DNA from: Acinetobacter larvae
GTDB taxonomy: Bacteria > Pseudomonadota > Gammaproteobacteria > Pseudomonadales > Moraxellaceae
Length of the DNA stretch: 64,000 nt
Reading direction: 5' to 3'
Assembly: GCF_001704115.1 (NCBI RefSeq)
Contig: NZ_CP016895.1
Span: 1,922,001-1,986,000 of the forward strand
The notes under the pieces are model-generated. The model was not told where the DNA came from, searched no databases, and was given only the letters and a program-made list of their open reading frames with translations. This document shows positions 29,899 to 39,652 of the stretch, in pieces. The position numbers and the translations under genes are program-made. How positions within the stretch are numbered: position 1 is the first letter of the stretch; each line of letters starts with the position of its first letter.

Positions 29899-30258
29899 TG
29901 CGCTTAATTTTCAGACAAATAACAACAAACTGACTGGACAGTGGTGCAAAAGCATTTGATCCACTGTCTATTCATTTTAAATAATGTATTATTGCTCACA
30001 CTATTATTGCCTATTACTTCTGATACAGACTAGAATTGTCACAGCATATCGAGTAATTGCAAAAATCGAGCAATAGCAAAAACTGCATACGATAGACAGA
30101 GAGATGCAACGGGATGGCCGAAAAACACCATAAATGAAATTACTCAGGTGTTCAGTGTATTAATTTTAATAACATCAGGCATTTCAAGTTGCATGTCCTA
30201 ATGACTTTTTTTAGACTGGTATGCGGTAAATTCTTTACTTTTTACAACAAATTATTGG
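29899..30258. other. intergenic region after cysE
   Basis: 360 bp. Contains a hairpin (GACAGTGG at 29937-29944 with CCACTGTC at 29961-29968) followed by a weak T-rich stretch, likely the cysE terminator, and a 17-bp tandem duplication (ATCGAGTAATTGCAAAA at 30048, ATCGAGCAATAGCAAAA at 30065). No coding potential seen. Confidence 0.5.
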
Positions 30259-31173
30259 ATGAAGGATATGACTCTAAAGCCCTTGGCATTGACATTACTC
30301 GCAGCATCCCTGCTTTCTGCCTGTAATGCCCCAAGTATTAGCAAACACACGCCAACCAATAACAACGACCCTATCGTTTTTACTGAGCCTGATTTATCTC
30401 CTCCGTTCTATGCACTGAATCCATTTGATTATGATCAACCGCCTGTGTTTGAACTTGAATTGGTAAAAGCTGCCGCAGCGCCGGTCCAAAAAATGGAAGT
30501 GACTGATCCTAGTGGTAAAAAAATCATTCTAGAGACCAATAAGTTAATTATCCCCACCATCAATAGCAACAGCCGCAACATAAAATATGCTGTTTTGGCG
30601 GGTCAAAATGAAATCGACATTACTGCGATTGATGACTTCTTACAAATGGTTGAAGGCAAAGCACGTCATTACCCACCAAATTTCACCGATCGTCAAGAAC
30701 GCTATGGTTTTGAAAGTAAATTAAAAGAAGTCTCTGCTGAACTCGATCAATTGGCTGGACGCCCGAATGCATCATTTGATGTGTTAATTCGTGCATTCAA
30801 AGCCAGCATCTTAGGGCGTAACCTAGACTTAGGCCCAGCTTATACCACCAAGTCGTTGAACTATGCTCAGCGGATCTTAAAAATGAACAAAGATGATCCT
30901 GAAGCCAATTTATGGTTCGGTTTCTCGTTGTCTGAAGGTGGTGGTCAGCGTGAAGCGATTCCTTATTTAGATCGTGCAATGAAAGCAGGTGTACAAGAAG
31001 CATATCTGTCTGCTGCCAATAACTACATCTATATGGAACAAAAGAAAAATGCGATTCAGACTTTAAAAAATTATAAAGTCAAATATCCATCCGAGGCAGA
31101 AGTCGTCGACCGTCTATTGAGTGAAATCGATAAAAAAGGTCGCTATAACGTCTGGCAAGTGCTTAAAAACTAA
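30259..31173 (+). CDS. TPR-like lipoprotein
   Basis: A ~304-residue lipoprotein with lipobox LLSAC and Cys at residue 22. The middle is not recognised; the C-terminal ~90 residues (YAQRILKMNKDDPEANLWFGF, REAIPYLDRAMKAGVQEAYLSA, MEQKKNAIQTLKNYKVKYPSE) read as two to three tetratricopeptide repeats, a protein-binding scaffold. In-frame ATGs at 30259 and 30268 give equivalent signal peptides. Possibly involved in envelope assembly, but this is unproven. Confidence 0.75.
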   Translation: MKDMTLKPLALTLLAASLLSACNAPSISKHTPTNNNDPIVFTEPDLSPPFYALNPFDYDQPPVFELELVKAAAAPVQKMEVTDPSGKKIILETNKLIIPTINSNSRNIKYAVLAGQNEIDITAIDDFLQMVEGKARHYPPNFTDRQERYGFESKLKEVSAELDQLAGRPNASFDVLIRAFKASILGRNLDLGPAYTTKSLNYAQRILKMNKDDPEANLWFGFSLSEGGGQREAIPYLDRAMKAGVQEAYLSAANNYIYMEQKKNAIQTLKNYKVKYPSEAEVVDRLLSEIDKKGRYNVWQVLKN

Positions 31174-31248
31174 GTCGTACAGTCCATTATGCAGACTGAC
31201 ATGCGAGCCACAATCAACATATCAGTCGCATCAAAAGTCAGTCACATC

Positions 31249-31284
31249 AAAAAGCGCCTAGAGTTCAAACTTTAGGCGCTTTTT
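31249..31284. terminator. rho-independent terminator after the TPR lipoprotein
   Basis: AAAAGCGCCTA pairs with TAGGCGCTTTT around ~13 nt, with a T-run, 75 bp after the stop. Confidence 0.85.
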
Positions 31285-31368
31285 ATATCGATGATGATTC
31301 AGATAATGGCTGATCAAGGTCTATGTTGTCGCAGTGCTGACCTGATCTCACCCTCTCCCGCAATGCGG

Positions 31369-31842
31369 TTAAGGCGAAACACGGCGTAGGATGGCAAAAC
31401 ACTTATCCGCTTTTTCATTGTTACAGAACTGAATGGTTTTGGCATCATCCCAACGGATGTAATATTGCGATACTTCACCAGTCTGGTCTTCTTGCATGCC
31501 AGAGCAATCTTTTAAATTATTATCATATTGAATTTCCATCAACAACACCGGTGCCTTGCTTAAGGTATTGTCGGGTGAAGGAATATACTGATAAATCCCG
31601 GTAGACCATTCTTTGGCACTATGAATGACAACTTCGTTATTGGCACGGAAATTATAGTACTCCGTACATTTTTTATTTTTATCCTGAATGGTCATGCCCC
31701 ACAATCCTAAAATTTCTGGGCGAGTCTCAATGGTAATGGGTGTCGCATTTGTGGCAACAGCGACAGGTTGTGGTGTTTCAGCTGCATGTGTGCCAACAGC
31801 AGCCAAGCTTAAAACAGTAGATATTAAGATGATTTTATTCAT
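31369..31842 (-). CDS. secreted protein of unknown function
   Basis: A 157-residue protein with a Sec signal peptide (MNKIILISTVLSLAAVGTHAA) and a mature domain of ~125 residues (LGLWGMTIQDKNKKCTEYYNF, CFAILRRVSP), four Cys residues suggesting two disulphides. The pattern 'GxWxM...C.EYYxF' resembles small lipocalin-like periplasmic proteins but no family is assigned. It lies downstream of the efflux operon on the same strand, after a ~200-bp gap, so cotranscription is unlikely. Confidence 0.65.
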   Translation of the reverse strand: MNKIILISTVLSLAAVGTHAAETPQPVAVATNATPITIETRPEILGLWGMTIQDKNKKCTEYYNFRANNEVVIHSAKEWSTGIYQYIPSPDNTLSKAPVLLMEIQYDNNLKDCSGMQEDQTGEVSQYYIRWDDAKTIQFCNNEKADKCFAILRRVSP

Positions 31843-31952
31843 AATTTATCAGGATCAACTCTAGATTTATACAGTATAAATTAGCATAGCTTAGGACTAT
31901 AGCATGTAAAAATAACTTTTAAAGAACAAATCAAAGCAATCCACTTAAAGTT

Positions 31953-31995
31953 GCAAAATTCACGTTCATCCTCAACGGGAGCGCGCGAATTTTGC
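31953..31995. terminator. inverted repeat downstream of the efflux operon
   Basis: GCAAAATTC (31953-31961) and GAATTTTGC (31987-31995) form a perfect 9-bp stem with a 25-nt loop, 45 bp after the last efflux gene. No clear T-run; possible operon end. Confidence 0.35.
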
Positions 31996-32039
31996 AGTCC
32001 AGTAGATCAGTCTTGCTAAAGCGAAAAGGCAGCGGTCTG

Positions 32040-33437
32040 TTACTGCGTCCAACCCGTGCCTAATGCCGCCAGAAGCTGTACCGTATTGTGCATTTGCTGC
32101 TGTTGCAATTGTAAGCTCTGCTGTTCATTGTTTAAACGCAGATTCTGAGCAGTCACCACTTCCAAATAACTCACCAAGCCCGCCTGATAACGGCGTGTGA
32201 CCACCCCCTCATTTTCAATTGCCAAATCCAATAACTGCTGCTGTTGTTGTGCTTGCTGCGCTAAGCTTGATGAACGCAGCAAGGCATCCTCAACCTCTTG
32301 CCATCCGGTCAAGATGCTCTGTTTATACGCTGCAAGTTTTTCTTGATAATTTGCCTCAGCTTGCGCGATGTCAGCTTGGCGTTTACCAGCATCAAAAATA
32401 TTGGCTACGGTACTTAAACCAACCGACCATAGATAATTCGGCGATTGTAATAAGTGGCTGAACGTGGTGCTATTCAGCGCAGCATTCACCCCAATATTGA
32501 CATCGGGTAACCATGCAGTTTGTGCTAAGCCTAATTCGGCATGGAGCGCCGCCAATTGTCGTTCAGCCCGAATCACATCTGGGCGTTGACTCAAGATACG
32601 ACTCGGAATTTGCTGTGGAATCTGTGGCAATTTAAATTGGTAAGCACTGCGATTCAACTGAAAATCAACCACAGCTTGCCCTAACAATACAGCCAAAACG
32701 TTTTCCTGCAAGCTGCGCTCACGCTGTAATTCAGTTTGTTGAATAGCAACTTGTTTGGCCTGCGTTTCGGCTTGAATCACATCGGCACGGGCAATAAAAC
32801 CCGCTTGGTATTGGTTATTTAAAATCGTGACTGAACGTTGATAACTTTTAGCAGTTTGATCAAGCACCGCCAAACGTAAGTCCAAAGTCCGTATATTCCA
32901 ATACGCATCTGCGGCAAGTAATTGCTGATTTAAGCGAATCGCAGCGAGATCTGCCGCTGCAGCGATGAGATTGGCTTGTTGCCCCTCAATCGCTTTGGCA
33001 ACGCGCCCCCACAAATCGGGTACCCAACTGGCTTGAATGCCAGCACTAAATTGATTATCTGCGCCTTGGTGTTTGACGCCACTGCGCTTCGCATCGCCGG
33101 TTACATCAATACGTGCCGAGCGTCGCGCGCGCTCAGCATCGAGCAATGCAGCCGCCGAACGATAACGCGCCTGAGCTTGTTGTAAACTCAGGTTGTCCTG
33201 ATTAAGCTGTTGCATCAACTGACTGAGCACTGGATCTTGGTAGAGCTGCCACCAATCCCCCTCAGTGACCACATCCGCACTCGACACCCAATTTAAATCG
33301 GCATATTTATAGCGTTGTGCGCTGTCGATGCTGGGCACAACATAGTCGGCGGGCTTAAGCTCTAAACTCGATTGACATGCGCTCAATAACATGCTGCCAC
33401 TCAGTACAATACTGAGCTGAATTACTGAATATTTCAT
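32040..33437 (-). CDS. RND efflux outer-membrane lipoprotein (NodT/TolC family)
   Basis: A 465-residue outer-membrane efflux channel: lipobox LLSAC (residues ~17-21), two OEP repeats with long helical heptads (LNQDNLSLQQAQARYRSA..., ISQRPDVIRAERQLAALHA, NIFDAGKRQADIAQAEANYQ) and a final coiled region. Last gene of the tripartite efflux operon, 12 bp after the second permease. It forms the exit duct across the outer membrane for the RND pumps. Confidence 0.93.
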   Translation of the reverse strand: MKYSVIQLSIVLSGSMLLSACQSSLELKPADYVVPSIDSAQRYKYADLNWVSSADVVTEGDWWQLYQDPVLSQLMQQLNQDNLSLQQAQARYRSAAALLDAERARRSARIDVTGDAKRSGVKHQGADNQFSAGIQASWVPDLWGRVAKAIEGQQANLIAAAADLAAIRLNQQLLAADAYWNIRTLDLRLAVLDQTAKSYQRSVTILNNQYQAGFIARADVIQAETQAKQVAIQQTELQRERSLQENVLAVLLGQAVVDFQLNRSAYQFKLPQIPQQIPSRILSQRPDVIRAERQLAALHAELGLAQTAWLPDVNIGVNAALNSTTFSHLLQSPNYLWSVGLSTVANIFDAGKRQADIAQAEANYQEKLAAYKQSILTGWQEVEDALLRSSSLAQQAQQQQQLLDLAIENEGVVTRRYQAGLVSYLEVVTAQNLRLNNEQQSLQLQQQQMHNTVQLLAALGTGWTQ

Positions 33438-33449
33438 AACTAATGCCCA

Positions 33450-36400
33450 TTAATCTCGCTGAAGTGGCTGCGGTTTTCGCAGCAGTTTTTTGCTGCGCTG
33501 TGCGATATTTTCAAAGATTAAAAACATAATCGGTGTGGTATATAAAGTGAGTAACTGTCCCAAAATTAAACCGCCGACAATCACAACACCCAGTGGCTGA
33601 CGCATTTCTGCCCCCTCGCCCCAGCTCAACGCCAAGGGAATTGCCCCAAGTAATGCAGCAGCATTGGTCATTAAAATGGGTCTAAAGCGTAATCTTGCCG
33701 CACTCAACACGGCTTCGACACTGGACTTTCCTGCGCGCTGTTGCAATAAAGCAAAGTCAATCAATAAAATGGCATTCTTCACCACAATCCCAATCAAGAG
33801 GAACATGCCCAATAAAGCGATTAAGGTAAAGTGAATATTAAATAACCATAAAATGAGCAGTGCTCCTACGGCGGCGGCGGGAATGGTCGATAAAATGGTA
33901 AAGGGATGCACCACACTTTCGTAAGTTACGCCCAGTACAATAAAGATCAAAATAATCACCGCCACAATTAACATCGGTGTAGACAAGCCTGTTTGTAAGC
34001 TTTCACTCTCTGCATCACGATCTGTGGTAATAAAGATCTGATTGGGGAGCATTAAATCAGGCAAGATACTGCGAATGGCGGCATCCGCCTGTTCATAGCT
34101 ATATCCGTCTTTCACCACATAACCAATACCCATGGCAGCATACTGATTACGTCGATGCACACGATCATTACTAATGCCATAAGACCATGTAGCAAAGTTA
34201 TTTAACGGCACAAAGCCACCGGTCAAATTCGGCACCCGCACATCCGCCAAAGACTCCGGATGTTCGGTAAAATGTTTATCGATTTCCATCACCACATGAA
34301 ACTGATTGGTCTGATCATAAATGGTCGAAATCTGTCGTTGTGAAAATGAGTTATTCAGCACACTCGCAATACTCGATAAATCTACACCCAAGCGCTTCGC
34401 GGCTTCACGGTCAATATCCAGCACCACATGCTGTGCCCCCTCATCGCCTTGGGTTTCTACTTCTTCCAGCTCTGGCAAGGTCTTCATCGCCTCTGCAACT
34501 TTAGGCACCCACTGACGTAATAAAGTCACATCATCGGACTGTAGCAATAACAAATATTCTTGGGCATTGGCACTGCCAAAAGGATCATCCAATTGTAAGT
34601 CCTGCACCACGCGCGCAGAGAAGACTGAACCGGCTTGCCAAGGTGCATTGCGTTTAATCCGCTCGACGACCTCATGCGTCGATAGACTGTCACGTTCTGC
34701 CTTGGGTTTTAAGCTCACCATAAAGAAAGAGTTGGTCAATCCCGTTTCGCCCCCAGCAATACCAATCACATCCTGTACCGCAGGGTCTGTCAATAAATAC
34801 TGGTTAAATGCATAGATTTTCGGCTGCATCACTTGAAATGAAAAACCATCATCACCGCGAATAAAGCCCTCAACCCGCCCCGTATCTTGCTCCGGCAAGA
34901 CGCGTTTGGGCAAAGTATTGTACAGATAGACCGATGCACTCATCGCAGCAATCCAGCAGACCACCACCACATAACTGTGTTTGGTAATCCAGCGTAGTGA
35001 ACGCATATAGCGATCCGTTAAAGCCTGTAACAGTGCATGACTCGACCGATACAGCCTTTGATGTTGATAGGCCGACAAGGGCTTTAAAAATCGTGCCGAT
35101 AAACTTGGGGTTAAAATCAAAGAAACAAATACCGAGGTACAGACCACAAATACCAAGGTCAGCGAAAACTCGCGGAATAAACGCTCGATCACCCCGCCCA
35201 TAAACAGCACTGAAATGAAAATCACAATCAAAGCTAGGTTCATGGCAATCAAGGTAAAACCGACTTCACGTATGCCTTGCAATGCCGCAGCCAAGGGTTG
35301 AAGCCCTTGCTCAATATTACGTTCTATATTTTCCAGCACCACAATGGCATCATCCACCACCAGTCCTGTGGCAACAATAATCGCCATAATCGACAGATTA
35401 TTAAGGGAAAAACCTGCCAAATAAATCAAAGCACAAACACCGATGAGGGTAACGCCCATGGCGATGGTTGGAATAATGGCACTTTGCAAACGCCCCAACA
35501 TCAAAGCCACGACCACAATCACCAACAACATAGAAAATAACAAAGTATGCCGTGCTTCATCCAAACTGGACCGAATTACATTGGAACCATCCATGACCAC
35601 GGTCAATTCAGCATCGGCAGGAATTAGGCTTCTCAGACTCGGCAAACGTTTATTAATTTCATCAATGGTGGCAACTGTATTGGCATTGGGTTGTCGGCTG
35701 ATCCCTAAGATCACCGCGGGTTTACCATTGTGATAGCCATTGACGTAGCGGTTTTCAACCGAATCTTCAACTTGTGCAATATCCTTTAAACGTACTGCCG
35801 CATTGGGACGTTGTACCACCACCAATTCGGCAAAGTCATCGGCATCTTTTAAGTTGGCAGATAATTCAACCTGCCAGCGTGTTTGCTCCAGCTCCACCAC
35901 GCCCAAGGCTTGAATGACATTACTTTGCACCAGCGCCTCTCGCACTTGCTCCAAAGAGACACCTTGTGAAATCAACGCATTGGGATTGAGGGTAATGCGT
36001 ACCGCAGGCATAGATGCACCATCTACACTGACTTTGCCCACACCGCGAATTTGTGCCAAATTGGGTTGTAACTGATGGCTGGCGATTTCATATAATTTGG
36101 CTGCAGATAAGTTTTTGGAACTCAATGCCAGATAATAAATCGCCTTTTGACTGGGATTGATCTTAAAGTATTGCGGTGGGCTGGGCATCCCCGAGGGCAA
36201 CTGCGACATCGCGGCATTAATGGCAGCCTGCACTTCACGTGCTGCTTCATTGATATCGGTTTTTAAGTCAAAATGTAGCACCACCTGAGTCGAGTTCTGG
36301 TTACTGGAGGAATTAATCGCTTTGACCCCAGACACGCCCATCATGGCGCGCTCCAAAGGCGTTGCCACCGTCGCCGACATACTCTCGGGGCTGGCACCAG

Positions 36401-36554
36401 GCAGACTCGCCTGCACCACAATGGTTGGAATATCTGCTACCGGTAAAGCCGCCACAGGAAGTCTGAAATAAGCCAAAATCCCTAATAAAATAATAGCCAC
36501 GCCCAATAAGAAGCTGGCGATTGGACGCTGAATAAAGGTCGCGATAAAGTTCAA
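33450..36554 (-). CDS. mdtC: RND efflux permease, MdtC/MuxC type
   Basis: A 1034-residue HAE1-family permease with twelve predicted membrane helices and two large periplasmic loops. It begins MNFIATFIQRPIASFLLGVA and has the proton-relay helix segment GLVVDDAIVVLENIERNIEQ and the second-half counterpart GIVVKNAILLIDFALLQQRAG. Second of two unequal permeases, overlapping the first by 4 bp (ATGA). In MdtABC/MuxABC systems the two permeases form a heterotrimer that exports beta-lactams, bile-salt-like compounds, novobiocin or siderophore-like substrates. The symbol is by architecture; specificity here is unknown. Confidence 0.88.
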   Translation of the reverse strand: MNFIATFIQRPIASFLLGVAIILLGILAYFRLPVAALPVADIPTIVVQASLPGASPESMSATVATPLERAMMGVSGVKAINSSSNQNSTQVVLHFDLKTDINEAAREVQAAINAAMSQLPSGMPSPPQYFKINPSQKAIYYLALSSKNLSAAKLYEIASHQLQPNLAQIRGVGKVSVDGASMPAVRITLNPNALISQGVSLEQVREALVQSNVIQALGVVELEQTRWQVELSANLKDADDFAELVVVQRPNAAVRLKDIAQVEDSVENRYVNGYHNGKPAVILGISRQPNANTVATIDEINKRLPSLRSLIPADAELTVVMDGSNVIRSSLDEARHTLLFSMLLVIVVVALMLGRLQSAIIPTIAMGVTLIGVCALIYLAGFSLNNLSIMAIIVATGLVVDDAIVVLENIERNIEQGLQPLAAALQGIREVGFTLIAMNLALIVIFISVLFMGGVIERLFREFSLTLVFVVCTSVFVSLILTPSLSARFLKPLSAYQHQRLYRSSHALLQALTDRYMRSLRWITKHSYVVVVCWIAAMSASVYLYNTLPKRVLPEQDTGRVEGFIRGDDGFSFQVMQPKIYAFNQYLLTDPAVQDVIGIAGGETGLTNSFFMVSLKPKAERDSLSTHEVVERIKRNAPWQAGSVFSARVVQDLQLDDPFGSANAQEYLLLLQSDDVTLLRQWVPKVAEAMKTLPELEEVETQGDEGAQHVVLDIDREAAKRLGVDLSSIASVLNNSFSQRQISTIYDQTNQFHVVMEIDKHFTEHPESLADVRVPNLTGGFVPLNNFATWSYGISNDRVHRRNQYAAMGIGYVVKDGYSYEQADAAIRSILPDLMLPNQIFITTDRDAESESLQTGLSTPMLIVAVIILIFIVLGVTYESVVHPFTILSTIPAAAVGALLILWLFNIHFTLIALLGMFLLIGIVVKNAILLIDFALLQQRAGKSSVEAVLSAARLRFRPILMTNAAALLGAIPLALSWGEGAEMRQPLGVVIVGGLILGQLLTLYTTPIMFLIFENIAQRSKKLLRKPQPLQRD

Positions 36555-39500
36555 GAGGCGACTCCCGCTTGATCCGAATCAGGCTGCTTTTTTCGTGTTT
36601 GTAAGCGATCAAAGAACAAATACACCACAGGTGTGGTAAATAAAGTCAAGACCTGACTCACAATCAAGCCCCCCACCATCACGATGCCCAATGGCTGACG
36701 TAACTCTGCCCCAGAACCAGCTGCCAGCATCAAGGGAATCGCGCCCACCAATGCTGCCAAAGTGGTCATTAAAATCGGGCGGAAACGCAACAATGCAGCT
36801 TGATAAATGGCTTGCTCCGGTGCCAGCCCGTCATTGCGCTGTGCTGCCAAAGCAAAATCGACCATCATAATGCCGTTCTTTTTGACCAGACCAATCAGCA
36901 AAATAATCCCAATCAAGGCAATCATGTCTAATGGTCGATCTAAAATCAGCAATGCCAACAGCGCACCAATCGCAGCTGAGGGTAAAGTCGACAAAATCGT
37001 TACCGGATGAATAAAGCTCTCGTATAGCATACCCAACACGATGTACATGGTGACAATGGCTGCCACCACCAACCAGAAGGTATGTTGCATTGAGTTTTCA
37101 AATGCAGCAGCCGCACCTTGTAATTGTATCTGCACATCCGCAGGCAATTGCAGTTGTTGCTCGACTTGCTGAATGATCGCCAAAGCTTCACCCAAAGAAA
37201 CCCCTTTGGCCAGATTGAAAGAAATGGCATTGGCAGGAAACTGTGACTGCTGCTGTAAAATAATCGGTGCACGCTTTTGTGCAATACTTGCCACCGAACT
37301 CAATAACACCGTTTCCCCAGCTTTGTTATGAATATAAGTCTGATTCAGTGCTTCGATGCCTTGGGTCAACTCAGGTGCCAGCTCTAACACAATACGATAT
37401 TGGTTAGACTGGGTATAGAGCGTAGCGATTTGTCGCTGTGCAAATAAATTTTGCAAAGCCAAACTAATGTCTTCAATACTCAGCCCCAATCGCGCTGCCG
37501 CATCGCGATTGATATCGATATAAGCCTGTAAAGCATGCCCTTCATCCTCACTGCTCACATCAGCAAACTCAGCATGTTCACGCAAAGCCTCGACAATTTG
37601 TGGAGTCCATTGCTGTAACTGTAGCGCTTGCGGTGCCGTAACACTCATTTGGTATTGGGTACGACTGATTTTGTCTTCGATACTCAGTTCTTGTACCGGT
37701 TGCATCCAACCTTTTATGCCTTGCACTTGACTAAATTTAGCGCGTAAATCCGTCATGACTGCTTCAGCGCTTTCACGTTCGTTATGCGGTTTTAAGTTAA
37801 TTAAAATCCGCCCACTGCTGAGCTTAGGATTATTGGCATCAACCCCAATAAAAGACGACAAACTAGCCACGGCAGGATTTTCTAAAATCTTATCGGCTAA
37901 ACGATGCTGACTTTCACTCATGGCTTGGAACGAAATATCATCCGGTGCTTCAGTCACCACCTGAATCACACCACTGTCTTGTACTGGGAAAAAGCCTTTG
38001 GGAATAAACCAATACAATACACCAGCCAAAACCACTGTACTGAGCATCACCGTCATGGTCAGTGCTTGATGCTTCAGCACCCAATGCAGCATTTTGCCAT
38101 AGCCATTGACTATAGCATCCAGATTCCATTTCGAAGCGGCTTTTTGCTCGGTCTGTTCTTTGGACTTAGGCTGATCTTTGAGTAAATAAGCACACATCAT
38201 TGGGGTGAGCGTTAGCGACACCAACAAGGACAAAGCAATAGCGGCAGCCAGAGTGACGGCAAACTCATGGAACAACCGTCCCACCACATCACCCATAAAC
38301 AGTAAAGGAATCAAAACCGCAATAAGAGATACTGTGAGTGAAATTAAGGTGAAACCAATTTCATGTGCCCCCTTAAGCGCGGCATTGAGTAAGCTCTCAC
38401 CCTGCTCGCGATGTCGGGCAATATTTTCCAGCATCACAATGGCATCATCGACCACAAAACCTGTGGCAATGGTCAGTGCCATTAAGGTTAGGTTATTGAC
38501 TGAGAAACCCAAGAAATACATCAGTACAAAGGTTCCGATGATCGATAAAGGTACCGCAATACTTGGAATGAGCGTAGCAGACAAGTTACGTAAAAATAAG
38601 AAAGTCACCATCACCACGAGGCACACAGCAAAGACCAATTCTTTTTGTACATCCTTGACTGCACTACGAATACTATCGGTACGGTCGGTTAATACCCGAA
38701 TTTCAACATTGTCGGGTAAGTTTTTCTGCAATTCAGGTAAGATCGCTTTGATTTGATCAGCCACTTGAATCACGTTGGCATTGGGCTGACGTTGTACATT
38801 AACCAAAATCGCAGACTGACTATCGGCCCAAGCCGCCATATAACGGTCTTCACTGCCTTCAATAATTTTAGCCACATCCTTTAAACGAATGGGCGCACTG
38901 TCTTGCCAGCGTAAAATCAAGTTTTCATAATCCGTAATACTGCGAATCTGATCATTGGCGTCCAGCATGGTAGAACGATAAGGTCCATCAAAACTACCTT
39001 TGGGTTGATTGGCATTGGCTGCACGAATCGCGCTCCGCACATCTTCGGCACTCAACTTATAAGCTGCCAATGCACTCGGGTTCATCTGTACCCGAATCGC
39101 AGGGCGCTGCCCCCCCGCCAAACTGACCATCCCCACGCCAGTCAACTGCGATAGTTTTTGCGCCACACGGGTATCAACCATGTCATAGACTTCGGTCAAG
39201 GGCAGACTCTTCGAGCTGATTGCCAAAGTCATCACTGGCACATCTGCCGGGTTGACCTTACGGTAAATTGGCGGTGTGGGTAAATCATTGGGTAGTAAAC
39301 TACCAGCGGTACTCAGTGCAGACTGTACTTCTTGCTCGACCACGCCCAGCTCAGCGCTCAACTCAAATTGCAAGGTAATGACAGAAGCCCCAACCGAACT
39401 GGTCGATGACATCTGTTTCAGCCCGGATATTTTCCCCATTTCCCGTTCCAGCGGTGCGGTGATCGTACGCTGCACCGTATCTGGATTGGCACCAGGTTGA

Positions 39501-39649
39501 AAGCTAAAAACTTGAATAATAGGATAATCGACTTGTGGCAATGCCGATACAGGCAGCATCCGCCAGACCAACAAACCACTGACCAACAACGCCAGCATCA
39601 ACAAGGTGGTGGCAACAGGTCGAAGGATAAAGAAACGAGAAATATTCAT
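36551..39649 (-). CDS. mdtB: RND efflux permease, MdtB/MuxB type
   Basis: A 1032-residue HAE1 permease starting MNISRFFILRPVATTLLMLA, with the proton-relay sequence GFVVDDAIVMLENIARHREQG and GLVKKNGIMMVDFALAAQRN in the second half. N-terminal features fit MdtB/MuxB rather than MdtC. Three bp separate it from the adaptor stop, and it overlaps the next permease by 4 bp, so translation is coupled. Together with the adjacent adaptor and outer-membrane lipoprotein it completes a tripartite pump. Confidence 0.88.
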   Translation of the reverse strand: MNISRFFILRPVATTLLMLALLVSGLLVWRMLPVSALPQVDYPIIQVFSFQPGANPDTVQRTITAPLEREMGKISGLKQMSSTSSVGASVITLQFELSAELGVVEQEVQSALSTAGSLLPNDLPTPPIYRKVNPADVPVMTLAISSKSLPLTEVYDMVDTRVAQKLSQLTGVGMVSLAGGQRPAIRVQMNPSALAAYKLSAEDVRSAIRAANANQPKGSFDGPYRSTMLDANDQIRSITDYENLILRWQDSAPIRLKDVAKIIEGSEDRYMAAWADSQSAILVNVQRQPNANVIQVADQIKAILPELQKNLPDNVEIRVLTDRTDSIRSAVKDVQKELVFAVCLVVMVTFLFLRNLSATLIPSIAVPLSIIGTFVLMYFLGFSVNNLTLMALTIATGFVVDDAIVMLENIARHREQGESLLNAALKGAHEIGFTLISLTVSLIAVLIPLLFMGDVVGRLFHEFAVTLAAAIALSLLVSLTLTPMMCAYLLKDQPKSKEQTEQKAASKWNLDAIVNGYGKMLHWVLKHQALTMTVMLSTVVLAGVLYWFIPKGFFPVQDSGVIQVVTEAPDDISFQAMSESQHRLADKILENPAVASLSSFIGVDANNPKLSSGRILINLKPHNERESAEAVMTDLRAKFSQVQGIKGWMQPVQELSIEDKISRTQYQMSVTAPQALQLQQWTPQIVEALREHAEFADVSSEDEGHALQAYIDINRDAAARLGLSIEDISLALQNLFAQRQIATLYTQSNQYRIVLELAPELTQGIEALNQTYIHNKAGETVLLSSVASIAQKRAPIILQQQSQFPANAISFNLAKGVSLGEALAIIQQVEQQLQLPADVQIQLQGAAAAFENSMQHTFWLVVAAIVTMYIVLGMLYESFIHPVTILSTLPSAAIGALLALLILDRPLDMIALIGIILLIGLVKKNGIMMVDFALAAQRNDGLAPEQAIYQAALLRFRPILMTTLAALVGAIPLMLAAGSGAELRQPLGIVMVGGLIVSQVLTLFTTPVVYLFFDRLQTRKKQPDSDQAGVAS

Positions 39650-39652
39650 AAT

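Noticed and set aside
33450..39649. ORFs on the plus strand across the RND permease genes
   Set aside because: Shadows of the long permease frames.
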